Below, piece after piece: positions 15,702 to 25,025 of a stretch of DNA of 64,000 nt; positions within the stretch are counted from its first letter, which is position 1, and each line of letters begins with the position of its first letter. Source of the DNA: Streptomyces venezuelae (GTDB taxonomy: Bacteria; Actinomycetota; Actinomycetes; Streptomycetales; Streptomycetaceae). The DNA lies in contig NZ_CP029190.1 of NCBI RefSeq assembly GCF_008642295.1, forward strand, positions 4,571,501 through 4,635,500. Reading direction: 5' to 3'. The notes under the pieces are model-generated. The model worked only from the letters and a program-made list of their open reading frames with translations. It ran no database searches and was not told where the DNA came from. Made by a program: the position numbers and the translations under genes.

Positions 15702-16934
15702 ATGAACTACCGCGTGCCCGAGCCCGTCCCCCAGGTGATCCTCGACGACGTCCGGGGGGCGCAGAAGATGCTCTCCGGGGTCGCGCGGATGACCCCCATG
15801 GAGGGCAGCCGGCACCTGTCCGCGCTCACCGGCTCCCCGGTCCACCTCAAGTGCGAGAACCTCCAGCGCACCGGCTCCTTCAAGCTGCGCGGAGCGTACG
15901 TACGGATCGCCTGCCTGCGCCCCGAGCAGCGCGCCGCCGGGGTGGTGGCGGCCAGCGCCGGCAATCATGCGCAGGGCGTGGCCCTCGCCTCCTCCCTGCT
16001 CGGGGTCCGGTCCACCGTGTTCATGCCGGTCGGGGCCCCGCTGCCGAAGGTGGCCGCGACCCGTGAGTACGGGGCCGAGGTGCGGCTGCACGGCCAGGTC
16101 GTGGACGAGACCCTGGCGGCGGCCGAGGAGTACGCGGAGCGGACCGGGGCGGTGTTCATCCACCCCTTCGACCACCGCGACATCATCGCGGGCCAGGGCA
16201 CGGTGGGCCTGGAGATCCTGGAGCAGTGCCCGGAGGTGCGGACCATCCTGGTCGGCATCGGCGGCGGCGGGCTGGCCGCCGGCATCGCGGTGGCGGTCAA
16301 GGCGCTGCGCCCGGACGTCCAGGTGATCGGCGTACAGGCGGCGGGCGCGGCGGCCTATCCGCCGTCGCTGGCCGTCGGCCACCCGGTGTCCATCGACAAC
16401 CCCAGCACCATGGCCGACGGCATCAAGGTGGGGCGTCCGGGGGACGTGCCCTTCCGGATCATCGGCGAGCTGCTGGACGACGTCCGTACGGTGTCCGAGG
16501 ACGCCCTGTCCAGCGCCCTGCTGCTCTGCATGGAGCGGGCCAAGCTGGTGGTGGAACCGGCCGGTTGCAGTCCGGTGGCGGCGCTGCTCAGCGAGCCGGA
16601 GCGGTACGGCAAGGGGCCGGTGGTCGCGGTGCTGTCCGGCGGCAACGTGGATCCGCTGCTGCTCCAGCGCATCCTGCGGCACGGCATGGCGGCGGCCGGC
16701 CGCTACCTCTCGCTGCGGCTGCGGGTGGCGGACCGGCCGGGGGCGCTCGCGGGACTTCTGGGTGTGCTGTCAGTGGTGGATGCGAATGTATTGGACGTGA
16801 GCCACGTCCGGACCGACCCGCGGCTGGGGCTCACGGAGGTGGAGGTGGAGCTGCACCTGGAGACCAAGGGGCCGGAACACTGCACGGAGGTCGCCCGGGC
16901 CCTGCACACTGCCGGATACCTCGTCATGAGCTGA
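15702..16934 (+). CDS. ilvA: Threonine ammonia-lyase (dehydratase) with C-terminal ACT domain
   Basis: A 410-residue PLP enzyme converting threonine to 2-oxobutyrate and ammonia, the first step toward isoleucine (or a catabolic step). The PLP lysine is K61 in RTGSFKLRGAY; SAGNHAQGVA, GIGGGGLAAGIA and the late Ser/Gly pocket VLSGGNVDP are in place. Residues about 335-410 form one ACT-like domain (RLRVADRPGALAGLL...). The single short ACT domain is like the catabolic/TdcB-with-ACT type rather than the long Escherichia coli IlvA. The start is probably leaderless. Confidence 0.9.
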   Translation: MNYRVPEPVPQVILDDVRGAQKMLSGVARMTPMEGSRHLSALTGSPVHLKCENLQRTGSFKLRGAYVRIACLRPEQRAAGVVAASAGNHAQGVALASSLLGVRSTVFMPVGAPLPKVAATREYGAEVRLHGQVVDETLAAAEEYAERTGAVFIHPFDHRDIIAGQGTVGLEILEQCPEVRTILVGIGGGGLAAGIAVAVKALRPDVQVIGVQAAGAAAYPPSLAVGHPVSIDNPSTMADGIKVGRPGDVPFRIIGELLDDVRTVSEDALSSALLLCMERAKLVVEPAGCSPVAALLSEPERYGKGPVVAVLSGGNVDPLLLQRILRHGMAAAGRYLSLRLRVADRPGALAGLLGVLSVVDANVLDVSHVRTDPRLGLTEVEVELHLETKGPEHCTEVARALHTAGYLVMS

Positions 16935-17054
16935 GCTGAGCAGCAGGCGGTGGCGAGGATGCCGTATGTCGTCCATGTGGGGGTCCTGGGGGTATCTCGG
17001 TGCTCCCCATAGGATTTGCGCAGGAAACACCCGATTCACGCTGGGAGAATCCAT

Positions 17055-18017
17055 ATGCCAGGCGCGATCTACGCCGAAGGTCTGGTGAAGACCTTCGGTG
17101 ATGTGCGGGCCCTGGACGGGGTGGACCTCGATGTACCCGAGGGAACCGTCCTGGGCCTGCTCGGCCCCAACGGAGCGGGAAAGACCACCACCGTCCGGGT
17201 CCTGACCACCCTCCTCCAGCCCGACAGCGGAAAAGCCACCGTCGCCGGGATCGATGTACTGAAGCACCCCAACGAGGTCCGGCGCTCGATAGGCCTCTCC
17301 GGCCAGTTCGCGGCCGTCGACGAATACCTCACCGGCCGCGAGAACCTCCAGATGGTCGGCCGGCTCTACCAGATGAGCTCCAAGGCGGCGAAGGCCCGCG
17401 CGGCCGAGCTGCTCGAACGCTTCAACCTCGCCGATGCCGCCGACCGGACCGCCAAGACCTACTCGGGCGGTATGCGCCGCCGCCTCGACCTCGCCGCCGC
17501 GCTGGTCGTCCGCCCGCCGGTGATGTTCATGGACGAGCCGACCACCGGCCTCGACCCCCGCAACCGGCAGGCCCTGTGGGAGGTCATCGAGGAACTGGTG
17601 GCCGGCGGCACCACCCTGCTGCTCACCACCCAGTACCTGGAGGAGGCCGACCGCCTCGCCCACGACATCTGCGTGGTCGACCACGGCCGGGTCATCGCCC
17701 GCGGCACCTCGGACCAGCTCAAGGCCCAGACGGGCGGCGAGCGGGTGGAGGTCGTGGTGCACGATCCGGCGCACATCCCGGCCGCCCGCACCGTCCTGTC
17801 CGGCTTCGGCAAGGGCGAGACCACGGTCGAGGAGCACACCCGCAAGCTCACCGTCCCGGTGAGCGGTGGCGCCAAGCTGCTCGCCGAGGTCATCCGCGAT
17901 CTGGACGGGCAGGGCATCGAGATCGACGACATCGGGCTGCGCCGCCCGACCCTCGACGACGTGTTCATCTCCCTCACCGGTCATGCGACCGCGCTCACCG
18001 AGGAGGCGGCCACGTGA
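17055..18017 (+). CDS. ABC exporter ATP-binding protein, DrrA type
   Basis: A 320-residue ATPase with Walker A GPNGAGKTT (K43), Q-loop LSGQFAAVDEYLTGRENL, signature SGGMRRRLDLAAALV and Walker B VMFMDEPTTGLDP, plus the DrrA-type C-terminal domain. The start is the ATG at 17055 with GGGAGA upstream. It overlaps the permease gene by 4 nt (GTGA). DrrAB-type pumps export hydrophobic drugs or other small molecules; the substrate is unknown. No biosynthetic genes are nearby, so a general resistance or housekeeping export role is likely. Confidence 0.92.
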   Translation: MPGAIYAEGLVKTFGDVRALDGVDLDVPEGTVLGLLGPNGAGKTTTVRVLTTLLQPDSGKATVAGIDVLKHPNEVRRSIGLSGQFAAVDEYLTGRENLQMVGRLYQMSSKAAKARAAELLERFNLADAADRTAKTYSGGMRRRLDLAAALVVRPPVMFMDEPTTGLDPRNRQALWEVIEELVAGGTTLLLTTQYLEEADRLAHDICVVDHGRVIARGTSDQLKAQTGGERVEVVVHDPAHIPAARTVLSGFGKGETTVEEHTRKLTVPVSGGAKLLAEVIRDLDGQGIEIDDIGLRRPTLDDVFISLTGHATALTEEAAT

Positions 18018-18910
18018 CCGTCACCAAAGACACCTCCGGCGACACGGCCGCCGGAAGGCCTGCGTCCGCGTCCCCGTCCGCGTCCGCGTCCCGGCCGCGC
18101 GGCGGGGTGGTCCAGTCGGTCAGCGACTCGCTGGTCATCGCCCAGCGCAATCTCATCCGGATGTCCCGCATCCCCGAGATGATCATCTTCGGTGTGATCC
18201 AGCCGGTGATGTTCGTCGTGCTCTTCAGCTACGTCTTCGGCGGTTCGATCAGTGTGGGCGGCAACACCTCGCCGCAGGCATACCGGGAGTTCCTGATGGC
18301 GGGCATCTTCGCCCAGACGGTCACCTTCGCCACGGCCGGCGCGGGCGCCGGTATCGCCGACGACATGCACAAGGGCCTGATCGACCGCTTCCGGTCGCTG
18401 CCCATGGCCCGCGGCGCGGTACTGACCGGGCGGACCCTGGCGGACCTGGTGCAGACCACCCTCACCCTGGTGGTGCTGGCGGTCGTCGCGCTGCTCGTCG
18501 GCTGGCGCACCCACGAGAGCATCCCCGAGGTGCTGGCCGGCTTCGCCCTGCTGCTGCTCCTGGGGTATGCGTTCTCCTGGATCGGGGCGCTGATCGGCCT
18601 GTCGGTGCGTACTCCGGAGGCGGCCACCTCGGGCGGCCTGATCTGGCTCTTCCCGCTGACGTTCATCTCGATCGCCTTCGTCCCCTCCGACAACATGCCG
18701 ACGTTCCTGCGGCACATCGCGGAGTGGAATCCGTTCAGCGCGACCGTCCAGGCGGCCCGGGAGCTGTTCGGCAACCTGCCACCGGGGTACCAGGCGCCGG
18801 ACGCCTGGCCGATGCAGCACCCGGTGCTCGCGTCGGTCCTCTGGTCCGTACTGATCGTCGTGGTCTTCCGGACCCTGGCGGTCCGCAAGTACCGCTCGGC
18901 CACCGCCTGA
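18014..18910 (+). CDS. ABC-2 type exporter permease, DrrB type
   Basis: A 298-residue membrane protein beginning at the GTG that overlaps the ATPase stop. A Ser/Ala/Pro-rich cytoplasmic N-terminus (about 35 residues) leads to six hydrophobic segments, including MIIFGVIQPVMFVVLFSYVF, TLTLVVLAVVALLVGW and VLASVLWSVLIVVVF. The ABC-2 motif RFRSLPMARGAVLTGR is present. It forms the export channel with the ATPase upstream. A strong terminator follows. Confidence 0.92.
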   Translation: MTVTKDTSGDTAAGRPASASPSASASRPRGGVVQSVSDSLVIAQRNLIRMSRIPEMIIFGVIQPVMFVVLFSYVFGGSISVGGNTSPQAYREFLMAGIFAQTVTFATAGAGAGIADDMHKGLIDRFRSLPMARGAVLTGRTLADLVQTTLTLVVLAVVALLVGWRTHESIPEVLAGFALLLLLGYAFSWIGALIGLSVRTPEAATSGGLIWLFPLTFISIAFVPSDNMPTFLRHIAEWNPFSATVQAARELFGNLPPGYQAPDAWPMQHPVLASVLWSVLIVVVFRTLAVRKYRSATA

Positions 18911-18952
18911 CCGTCCCGGTCCGTGCGGTGTATCCGGTACGCGCCGGATATG

Positions 18953-18985
18953 CGAAGGCCCCCACCGGCAGGGTGGGGGCCTTCG
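18953..18985. terminator. Strong bidirectional terminator
   Basis: cgaaggcccccacc (18953-18966) pairs exactly with ggtgggggccttcg (18972-18985) around a 5-nt loop. It lies between the convergent permease and greA genes and should end both transcripts. Confidence 0.85.
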
Positions 18986-19030
18986 TGTTCCGGTTCCGGG
19001 TGCGCGGAAGAGGAGTGAGAAGAGGGGTGA

Positions 19031-19528
19031 TCAGCCGGTGAAGGGCTTGACGCCGAGGATCCGGACCGAGGCCGTCTTGCCGTTCGGCAGCTCGTACGCG
19101 GCGTCCTCGCCGATCTTCTTGCCCATGACGCCGGAGCCCAGCGGGGACTGCGGCGAGTACGTCTCGAAGTCCGAGGACGCGTACTCGCGCGAGGCCAGCA
19201 GGAACTCCATCGTGTCGTCCGGGTCGCCGTCGAAGGCGATGGTCACGACCGTGCCGGGCGCGACGACCCCGTCGGACGCGGGCGCCGTGCCGACCTTGGC
19301 GTTCTCCAGGAGCTGGGTGAGCTGGCGGACGCGCAGTTCCTGCTTGCCCTGCTCTTCCTTCGCCGCGTGGTAACCGCCGTTCTCCCGGAGGTCACCCTCC
19401 TCGCGGGCAGCCGCGATCTTGGTGGCGATCTCCGTACGTGCGGGACCAGACAGGTACTCCAGCTCGGCCTTGAGCTGGTCGTACGCCTCCTGGGTCAGCC
19501 AGGTGACGTTCTCGCTCGTCTGGGTCAC
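19031..19528 (-). CDS. greA: Transcription elongation factor GreA
   Basis: A 165-residue Gre factor. It enters the RNA polymerase secondary channel and stimulates cleavage of backtracked transcripts. The N-terminal coiled coil has the acidic tip motif AREEGDLRENGGYHAAKEEQ with the two catalytic acidic residues, and the C-terminal FKBP-like part carries the conserved SPQSPLGSGVMGKKIGE. Start at 19528. The DUF4307 gene lies upstream on the same strand across 217 bp. Confidence 0.94.
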   Translation of the reverse strand: MTQTSENVTWLTQEAYDQLKAELEYLSGPARTEIATKIAAAREEGDLRENGGYHAAKEEQGKQELRVRQLTQLLENAKVGTAPASDGVVAPGTVVTIAFDGDPDDTMEFLLASREYASSDFETYSPQSPLGSGVMGKKIGEDAAYELPNGKTASVRILGVKPFTG

Positions 19529-19745
19529 AGGTGCTCCTCGTCGGTACAGGGGACTTCATGGCCGCGCATGCGATGGGGCAGTGCGGGCGAAACCACGAGC
19601 CTAACAATTCGGGAAGAAAAGGGGGAGGACACCGTGTGTATGAAGTGTGTCATTGCCGGTCGCCGCACGGCCGTCGCCCGGTTCGTGCGCTGCTCCGGAC
19701 GGGTGTTCCGACGGTGCTCAGGACGGGCGGGGGCGCTTCCCGAGG

Positions 19746-20159
19746 TCAGCGGGCCGAGCCGGCCGGCTGGCAGCCGACGAGCTCGATCATGGTCGCCCGG
19801 CCCGTGGTCTTCAGGGAGACCAACTCGTCGAGGCGCTTCTCCGGCCGGTCGAAGGTGAAATCGGCCCGGCCGACCTCGGCGTGGTCCTTGTCCTGGGAGC
19901 TCAGGGTGCAGACGCCGGCGACCCCGGCCTCCTTGCGGATCTCCAGGTGGACCTGCACCTCGGAGTCCGACACCACGTCGTACTTGATCACCTCGGCGCT
20001 GACGGTCTGCCCGGCCACGTAGTCCCAGCCGATCCAGCCGACCACACCCAGCAGGGCCACACCCAGCACGGATCCGACGATCTTGAGCTTGCGGTCCGCA
20101 CTCGCGTCCGCGGAACGGCCGTACCGGCCCTCGGGCAGGCCCTCTCGCACCGAGCTCAT
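19746..20159 (-). CDS. DUF4307 membrane protein
   Basis: A 137-residue protein with one membrane helix (KIVGSVLGVALLGVVGWIGWDYVAG) after a short cytoplasmic head and an extracytoplasmic beta-rich domain (VSAEVIKYDVVSDSEVQV...AGVCTLSSQDKDHAEVGRADFTF) ending in a Cys. The layout and motifs match the actinobacterial DUF4307 family, which often stands next to mca as here. It is divergent from mca with a 95-bp spacer. Its function is unknown. Confidence 0.85.
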   Translation of the reverse strand: MSSVREGLPEGRYGRSADASADRKLKIVGSVLGVALLGVVGWIGWDYVAGQTVSAEVIKYDVVSDSEVQVHLEIRKEAGVAGVCTLSSQDKDHAEVGRADFTFDRPEKRLDELVSLKTTGRATMIELVGCQPAGSAR

Positions 20160-20254
20160 GATCGATCCTCTCCTCCGGGGCCCCGGAATTTTCCGTCCCC
20201 CGATTCGGTCACTATAGAAGTCGCCTGTCGTGCCGAATCACAGAGGATCCCGTC

Positions 20255-21136
20255 TTGACCGAGCAGCTTCGACTGATGGCCGTCCATGCCCACCCCGACG
20301 ACGAGTCGAGCAAGGGTGCGGCCACCATGGCCAAGTACGTGTCCGAAGGGGTACCCGTGCTCGTCGTCACCTGCACCGGTGGTGAGCGCGGCTCGATCCT
20401 GAACCCCAAGCTCCAGGGCGACAAGTACATCGAGGAGAACATCCACGAGGTGCGTCGCAAGGAGATGGACGAGGCCCGCGAGATCCTCGGCGTCGACCAG
20501 GAATGGCTGGGCTACATCGACTCCGGCCTGCCCGAGGGCGACCCGCTGCCGCCGCTGCCCGAGGGCTGCTTCGCCCTGGAGGACGTGGACGAGGCCGCCG
20601 GCCGCCTGGTGCGCAAGATCCGCGCCTTCCGGCCGCAGGTCATCACCACGTACGACGAGAACGGCGGCTACCCGCACCCCGACCACATCATGACCCACAA
20701 GATCACGATGGTGGCCTTCGACGGTGCGGCGGACACCGAGAAGTACCCGGAGGCCGAGTTCGGGGCGGCCTACCAGCCGCAGAAGCTCTACTACAACCAG
20801 GGCTTCAACAAGCCGCGCACCATCGCGCTGCACAACGCGCTGCTGGACCGCGGCATGGAATCCCCCTACGGGGAATGGCTGGAGCGCTGGAAGGAGTTCG
20901 AGCGCAAGGAGCGGACCCTGACCACGCACGTGCCGTGCGCGGAGTTCTTCGAGATCCGTGACAAGGCGCTGATCGCGCACGCCACCCAGATCGACCCCGA
21001 CGGCGGCTGGTTCCGCGTCCCGATGGACATCCAGAAGGAGGTCTGGCCCACGGAGGAGTACGAGCTGGCGAAGTCGCTCGTCGACACTTCCCTCCCCGAG
21101 GACGACCTCTTCGCGGGCATCCGGGAGAATGCGTAG
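20255..21136 (+). CDS. mca: Mycothiol S-conjugate amidase
   Basis: A 293-residue LmbE-family zinc amidase. The metal motif HAHPDDE (residues 11-17) and a later YPHPDHIMTHKIT supply the zinc ligands. The enzyme cleaves mycothiol adducts of toxins or antibiotics so that the mercapturic acid can be exported; it is found only in mycothiol-making actinobacteria. The closely related MshB deacetylase lacks the long C-terminal region (VPCAEFFEIRDKALIAHATQ) seen here. The start is a TTG with AGAGGA upstream. Confidence 0.93.
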   Translation: MTEQLRLMAVHAHPDDESSKGAATMAKYVSEGVPVLVVTCTGGERGSILNPKLQGDKYIEENIHEVRRKEMDEAREILGVDQEWLGYIDSGLPEGDPLPPLPEGCFALEDVDEAAGRLVRKIRAFRPQVITTYDENGGYPHPDHIMTHKITMVAFDGAADTEKYPEAEFGAAYQPQKLYYNQGFNKPRTIALHNALLDRGMESPYGEWLERWKEFERKERTLTTHVPCAEFFEIRDKALIAHATQIDPDGGWFRVPMDIQKEVWPTEEYELAKSLVDTSLPEDDLFAGIRENA

Positions 21137-21138
21137 CC

Positions 21139-21369
21139 ATGAGCGCTACGCAGGCAGCTGTGACCCACTTCCTTCCGCTGGCCGCCGACACCTTCGACAA
21201 GAACAAGGTGACGCCGGGCGTCCTCGGCTTCCTCGTGTTCGCGGCACTCGCCGTGGGCGTGTGGGCCCTGATGAAGTCGATGAACCGCCACATGGGCCGC
21301 GTCGACTTCGAGGAGGCCCCGGCGACGGCGAAGGCCGCCGCCCCGGCCCCGGACCAGCCGAAGGCCTAA
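21139..21369 (+). CDS. Small single-pass membrane protein downstream of mca
   Basis: A 76-residue protein starting 2 bp after the mca stop. One membrane helix (GVLGFLVFAALAVGVWALM) is followed by a basic loop (KSMNRHMGR) and an Ala/Pro-rich acidic tail. Similar small proteins follow mca in many Streptomyces. Co-transcription with mca is likely. No function is known. Confidence 0.82.
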   Translation: MSATQAAVTHFLPLAADTFDKNKVTPGVLGFLVFAALAVGVWALMKSMNRHMGRVDFEEAPATAKAAAPAPDQPKA

Positions 21370-21719
21370 CCCACTCGGCGCGCACCCGCCGGCCCGGCCC
21401 GCCCCGGAAAACGGGTGGGCCGGCGGGCCGCCGCGCGTGCCACTTCGTCCTGGACGGGGCCGACGCGGGGTACGTTCGGGTGCCCGACGTGCCCGACGTG
21501 CCCGACGTGCCCGACGTGCCACGGACCCTGTGGCCGCCGGTGGCCCGGCCTGCGGGCCCGGAGCCCGGGGCCCAGGGCTCAGGGCCCGGCCTCGCGGCCC
21601 GGAGCCCCGGGCGGTCGGTGCTCGGACGGCGCGGCCTGCGGCCCGGAGTCCGCGGCGCGGAGTCCGCAGCCCGGGGCGGTCGGGCTCCCGAAGGGGCGGC
21701 CCGCAGGGCGGGGTGGGGG
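21370..21719. repeat. 350-bp spacer with a 9-bp tandem repeat and GC hairpins
   Basis: The repeat gtgcccgac occurs four times in a row at 21480-21515 with a partial fifth copy to 21520. Before it is a GC-rich palindromic stretch just after the upstream gene, and after it a run of ggcc/cccgg segments similar in style to the array at 13382-14022. No credible ORF. Confidence 0.6.
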
Positions 21720-24700
21720 TCAGCTCGAAGGGGTTGGTACCGGGACTCCCATGATCTCCCGCGAGTGCCGGTTCGGAACCATCTGCAGGCGCCACGCCTG
21801 CCAGCCCTCCGCCGGGTCCACCCCCCGCCCCAGGATCAGCGCGTACGCCTCCGCGCAGTCCTCCAGCCGCGGGTCCCGCAGCGGATGCGGCGCCGCGGTG
21901 AGCTCGGCCAGCTCACGGCCGGCCGCCTCCGCCTCGCCCGCGTACGGCAGCAGCGTGCACCGCAGGAAACGCGCCCAGTCCTCGCCCCGCCGGTCCCCGT
22001 ACGAGGCGAACAGCCGGGCCGCCTCCTCGCACAGCGCCAGCGCCTGCGGGGTCCGCGCGTTGCCGGCGTCCACCACCGCCAGCTCCAGCGCGGTCCACCC
22101 CTCGCCGTGCGCCAGCCCGATCCGCTGGAAGTCCGCCTTCGCGTCCACCAGCAGCTGCCGGGCGAAACCCGAATTCCGCAGGTTGCCGGTCTGCGCCGCG
22201 CGCTGGTCGCGGGTCACCCGGCCCGAATGGTGCCGGGCGCACGCCAGCCCGTACACGTCCCGCATCCGCGAGAACATCGTCCGCGCCCGCTCCAGCTCCC
22301 GCACCGCCGGGTCCCGCTCGCCCCGCTCCTCCAGCGCCTGCCCCAGGTAGTACAGCGACCACGCCTCGCCCCGCGCGTCCTCCGCCTCCCGGTGCCGCGC
22401 CTGCGCCTCCCGCAGCCGGTCCGCCGCCTCCGCTGGGTCCCCGCCCACCAGCCGGGCCCGCCCCAGCTGGGTCAGCGCCCACGCCTCGCCGCGGGCGTCG
22501 CGCGTCCGCCCGTACAGGTCCAGCGCCAGCCGGAACTCCGACTCGGCCGCCGGGACGTCGTCCATCCGCAGATACACCTGCCCGCGCTGGAAATGCGCCC
22601 ACGCCTCCCCGTGTACGCTCTCGCTCTCCCGGTGCAGGGCCAGGGACTCCTTCAGCAGCGACAGCGCCTCCGCCAGATGCGCCAGATCCCGCTCCACCGC
22701 CGCCAGCGCGTGCATCGCCCAGGCCCGGTCGCCCGCCAGCTCCCGGTCCGCCTGCATCGCGATCGCCTCGCGGATCTTCGCGCCCGCCTCCGGCAGGTGC
22801 CCCTGGTGGTGCAGGGTGATCCCCAGCGAGACCAGTGCGCGCGCTGCGCCCGCCTGCTGATTGGCCTCCCGGAACCGGTCCACCACCTCCGTGAGCGTGG
22901 TCCGCGCCTTGTCCAGCTCACCGAGCTGGCGCGCCGCGATGCCGGTGCGCCACTGCACCGACCGCACCAGCAGCCCCTGGCCGGCCTCCACCGCCTGGGT
23001 CAGCTCGTTGATCTCGCCCAGCCGGTACAGGTCCCCGCGCAGCAGGCAGTAGTCGCACAGGGCCCCCAGCAGGTCCAGTACCGCCCGCTGGTCCACCCCC
23101 TCGGTGTGCCGCAGTGCCGCGGTGATGAAGCTCGACTCCTCGTCCAGCCAGCGCAGTGCCGCGGCCGGCGAACCGAACCCGTGGCCGTCGAACTGGTTCG
23201 CCCGGGTCGAGGTCTTCCCGTCCACCATGCGGATCACCGCGTCGGCGAGCTGCGCATAGTTGCGGATCAGCCGCTCGTGGGCCGCGGCCAGGGCCTCCCG
23301 GTCGGTGGCCCGCAGCTGTCTGGAGGCCGCGTACGCGCGCACCACGTCGTGCATCCGGAACCGGTCCCCGCGCACCCGGTCGATCAGACCCGCCCGCCAG
23401 AGCTCCTCCAGCGCCTGCCGGGCCGCCGGTTCCGGTACGTCCAGCAGCGCGGCGGCGGCAGCAGCGCCCAGCGAAGCCCGGCCGGCCAGCGGCAGGCGCA
23501 GCAGCAGCCGGCCGGCCTGCTCGCCCAGCTCGGCGTCCGCGATCCGCAGCGCCCGCTCGGCCGGCCCGGCTGCGGGCGGCACCCCGGTCCCGCCGCCGGC
23601 CCCGGGCCCGCCGGTGCCGGTGCCGTTCCCGGGCTCCGCCCCCGCCCCGGCGCGCATCGCCTCCGCCAGGCCGCCGGCGTCCCGCCGGGCCAGCAGCGGG
23701 CCCAGCATCCGCAGCGCGAGCGGCAGCCCGCCCGCCGCCTCGGCGACGGCCGCCTCCGGACCCCCGGCCGTCGCCCCGTCCGGTCCCGTCGCCCCGCGCA
23801 CCCCCTGCACACCCGACCTGACCAGCTCGGCCGCCTCCGCGGCCGGCAGCCGCGCCACCTCCAGCCGGTGCACCCAGGCCGGCAGGTCCGCCGGCAGCTC
23901 CAGCGGCTCCCGGCAGGTCACCAGCACCAGGGAATCCGACCGCACCGGCAGCAGCGCCCGTACCTGCTCCGCGTCCACCGCATCGTCCAGCACGATCGCC
24001 ACCGCCAGCCCCTGTACCTGCTGGTGGTACAACTCGCCCAGCCGGCGCGCCTGCTGCTCCGGCGAGGACCGGTCCCGGAACAGCAGCTGCTCCCGCGGCG
24101 CACCCAGCCGGTTCAGCAGGTGCAGCAACGCCTCCCGGGTCGGCAGCGGGGCCTCCCCGCCCGGCCGGCCGCCCCGCAGGTCCACCACGCACGCACCCCG
24201 GTACTGGTCCCGCAGGTGGTGCGCCACCCGCACCGCAAGCGCCGTCCGGCCCACCCCCGGCTCCCCGTGCAGCAGCACCACCACCGGCCGGGTCTCCGTA
24301 CTGGCCCGGGCCGCCTGCACCCACTGCGCGATCCGGGTGATCTCCGACCGCCGGCCCGTGAACCCGCCTGACAGTTCCGGCAGTTGACCGAAGCTCTGCT
24401 CCAGCACGCTCCGTCGGCGCGCCTCCGCACTGCGGTCCGCCCCGCGCAGCTGCGGGGGCGCGGCCGGCTTCACCGCACGGGACACCCGGGACGCCGCCGC
24501 CACCTTCCGCTGCTGCTCCAGAAACGGCCGGATCCCGCGCACCTCCAGCGCCGACAGCCACTGGAGCTTCAACTGCTCCGGCCCGCCCGGCTGGCCCAGC
24601 GCCCCGGCCCGGCGGTGCGCGGCCGGCAGGTGGGCCCCCGTCACCTTCGCCACCGTCGCCACCGCCCCGGCCACCCCGACCAGCGCGCCCGCGCCCAGCG

Positions 24701-25025
24701 AGGGACCCGCCGCCACCCCGAGCGCCAGATCCGCCCCGAAGGCCGCCACCGCGGCAACCGCGGTCACCAGCATGGCCGTGGACGCATCGCCCCGGCGGAA
24801 CGCGTCCCCGAGCGACTGCTCCCCGGCCGCCGCCGCGTCCAGCGCCCGTACGTACGCCTCGTACTCCACCGCGGCACTCGCCGCCAGCGCGTCCAGCGCC
24901 TCCCGGGCCCGGGTCAGCAACGCCTCCCGGTCGATCGCCGGCCCCGCCGCAGCGGCCCGCCGGACTTCCTCGTCGACGGCCCGTACCAGCAGCCGCTCCG
25001 CCTCGCTCCGATGGCTGTCCCGCAT
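21720..25025 (-). CDS. Membrane-associated STAND NTPase with TPR array (AfsR/NB-ARC type)
   Basis: An 1101-residue protein. The N-terminus is helical, followed by one or two Ala/Val/Gly-rich membrane segments (about residues 80-130). Next is an NB-ARC ATPase with Walker A HGEPGVGRTALAV (the usual Lys of GKT/S is Arg), a VLDDAVD Walker B and GLPLALRM, then a helical arm RFRMHDVVRAYAAS and a long TPR region with repeats of the RGEAWALTQLGRARL kind. The Walker A Arg may weaken ATP hydrolysis. I start at the second ATG (25025), which has GGAGG 9 nt upstream; the first (25031) is too close. It has no SARP or effector domain. Role unknown. Confidence 0.84.
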   Translation of the reverse strand: MRDSHRSEAERLLVRAVDEEVRRAAAAGPAIDREALLTRAREALDALAASAAVEYEAYVRALDAAAAGEQSLGDAFRRGDASTAMLVTAVAAVAAFGADLALGVAAGPSLGAGALVGVAGAVATVAKVTGAHLPAAHRRAGALGQPGGPEQLKLQWLSALEVRGIRPFLEQQRKVAAASRVSRAVKPAAPPQLRGADRSAEARRRSVLEQSFGQLPELSGGFTGRRSEITRIAQWVQAARASTETRPVVVLLHGEPGVGRTALAVRVAHHLRDQYRGACVVDLRGGRPGGEAPLPTREALLHLLNRLGAPREQLLFRDRSSPEQQARRLGELYHQQVQGLAVAIVLDDAVDAEQVRALLPVRSDSLVLVTCREPLELPADLPAWVHRLEVARLPAAEAAELVRSGVQGVRGATGPDGATAGGPEAAVAEAAGGLPLALRMLGPLLARRDAGGLAEAMRAGAGAEPGNGTGTGGPGAGGGTGVPPAAGPAERALRIADAELGEQAGRLLLRLPLAGRASLGAAAAAALLDVPEPAARQALEELWRAGLIDRVRGDRFRMHDVVRAYAASRQLRATDREALAAAHERLIRNYAQLADAVIRMVDGKTSTRANQFDGHGFGSPAAALRWLDEESSFITAALRHTEGVDQRAVLDLLGALCDYCLLRGDLYRLGEINELTQAVEAGQGLLVRSVQWRTGIAARQLGELDKARTTLTEVVDRFREANQQAGAARALVSLGITLHHQGHLPEAGAKIREAIAMQADRELAGDRAWAMHALAAVERDLAHLAEALSLLKESLALHRESESVHGEAWAHFQRGQVYLRMDDVPAAESEFRLALDLYGRTRDARGEAWALTQLGRARLVGGDPAEAADRLREAQARHREAEDARGEAWSLYYLGQALEERGERDPAVRELERARTMFSRMRDVYGLACARHHSGRVTRDQRAAQTGNLRNSGFARQLLVDAKADFQRIGLAHGEGWTALELAVVDAGNARTPQALALCEEAARLFASYGDRRGEDWARFLRCTLLPYAGEAEAAGRELAELTAAPHPLRDPRLEDCAEAYALILGRGVDPAEGWQAWRLQMVPNRHSREIMGVPVPTPSS

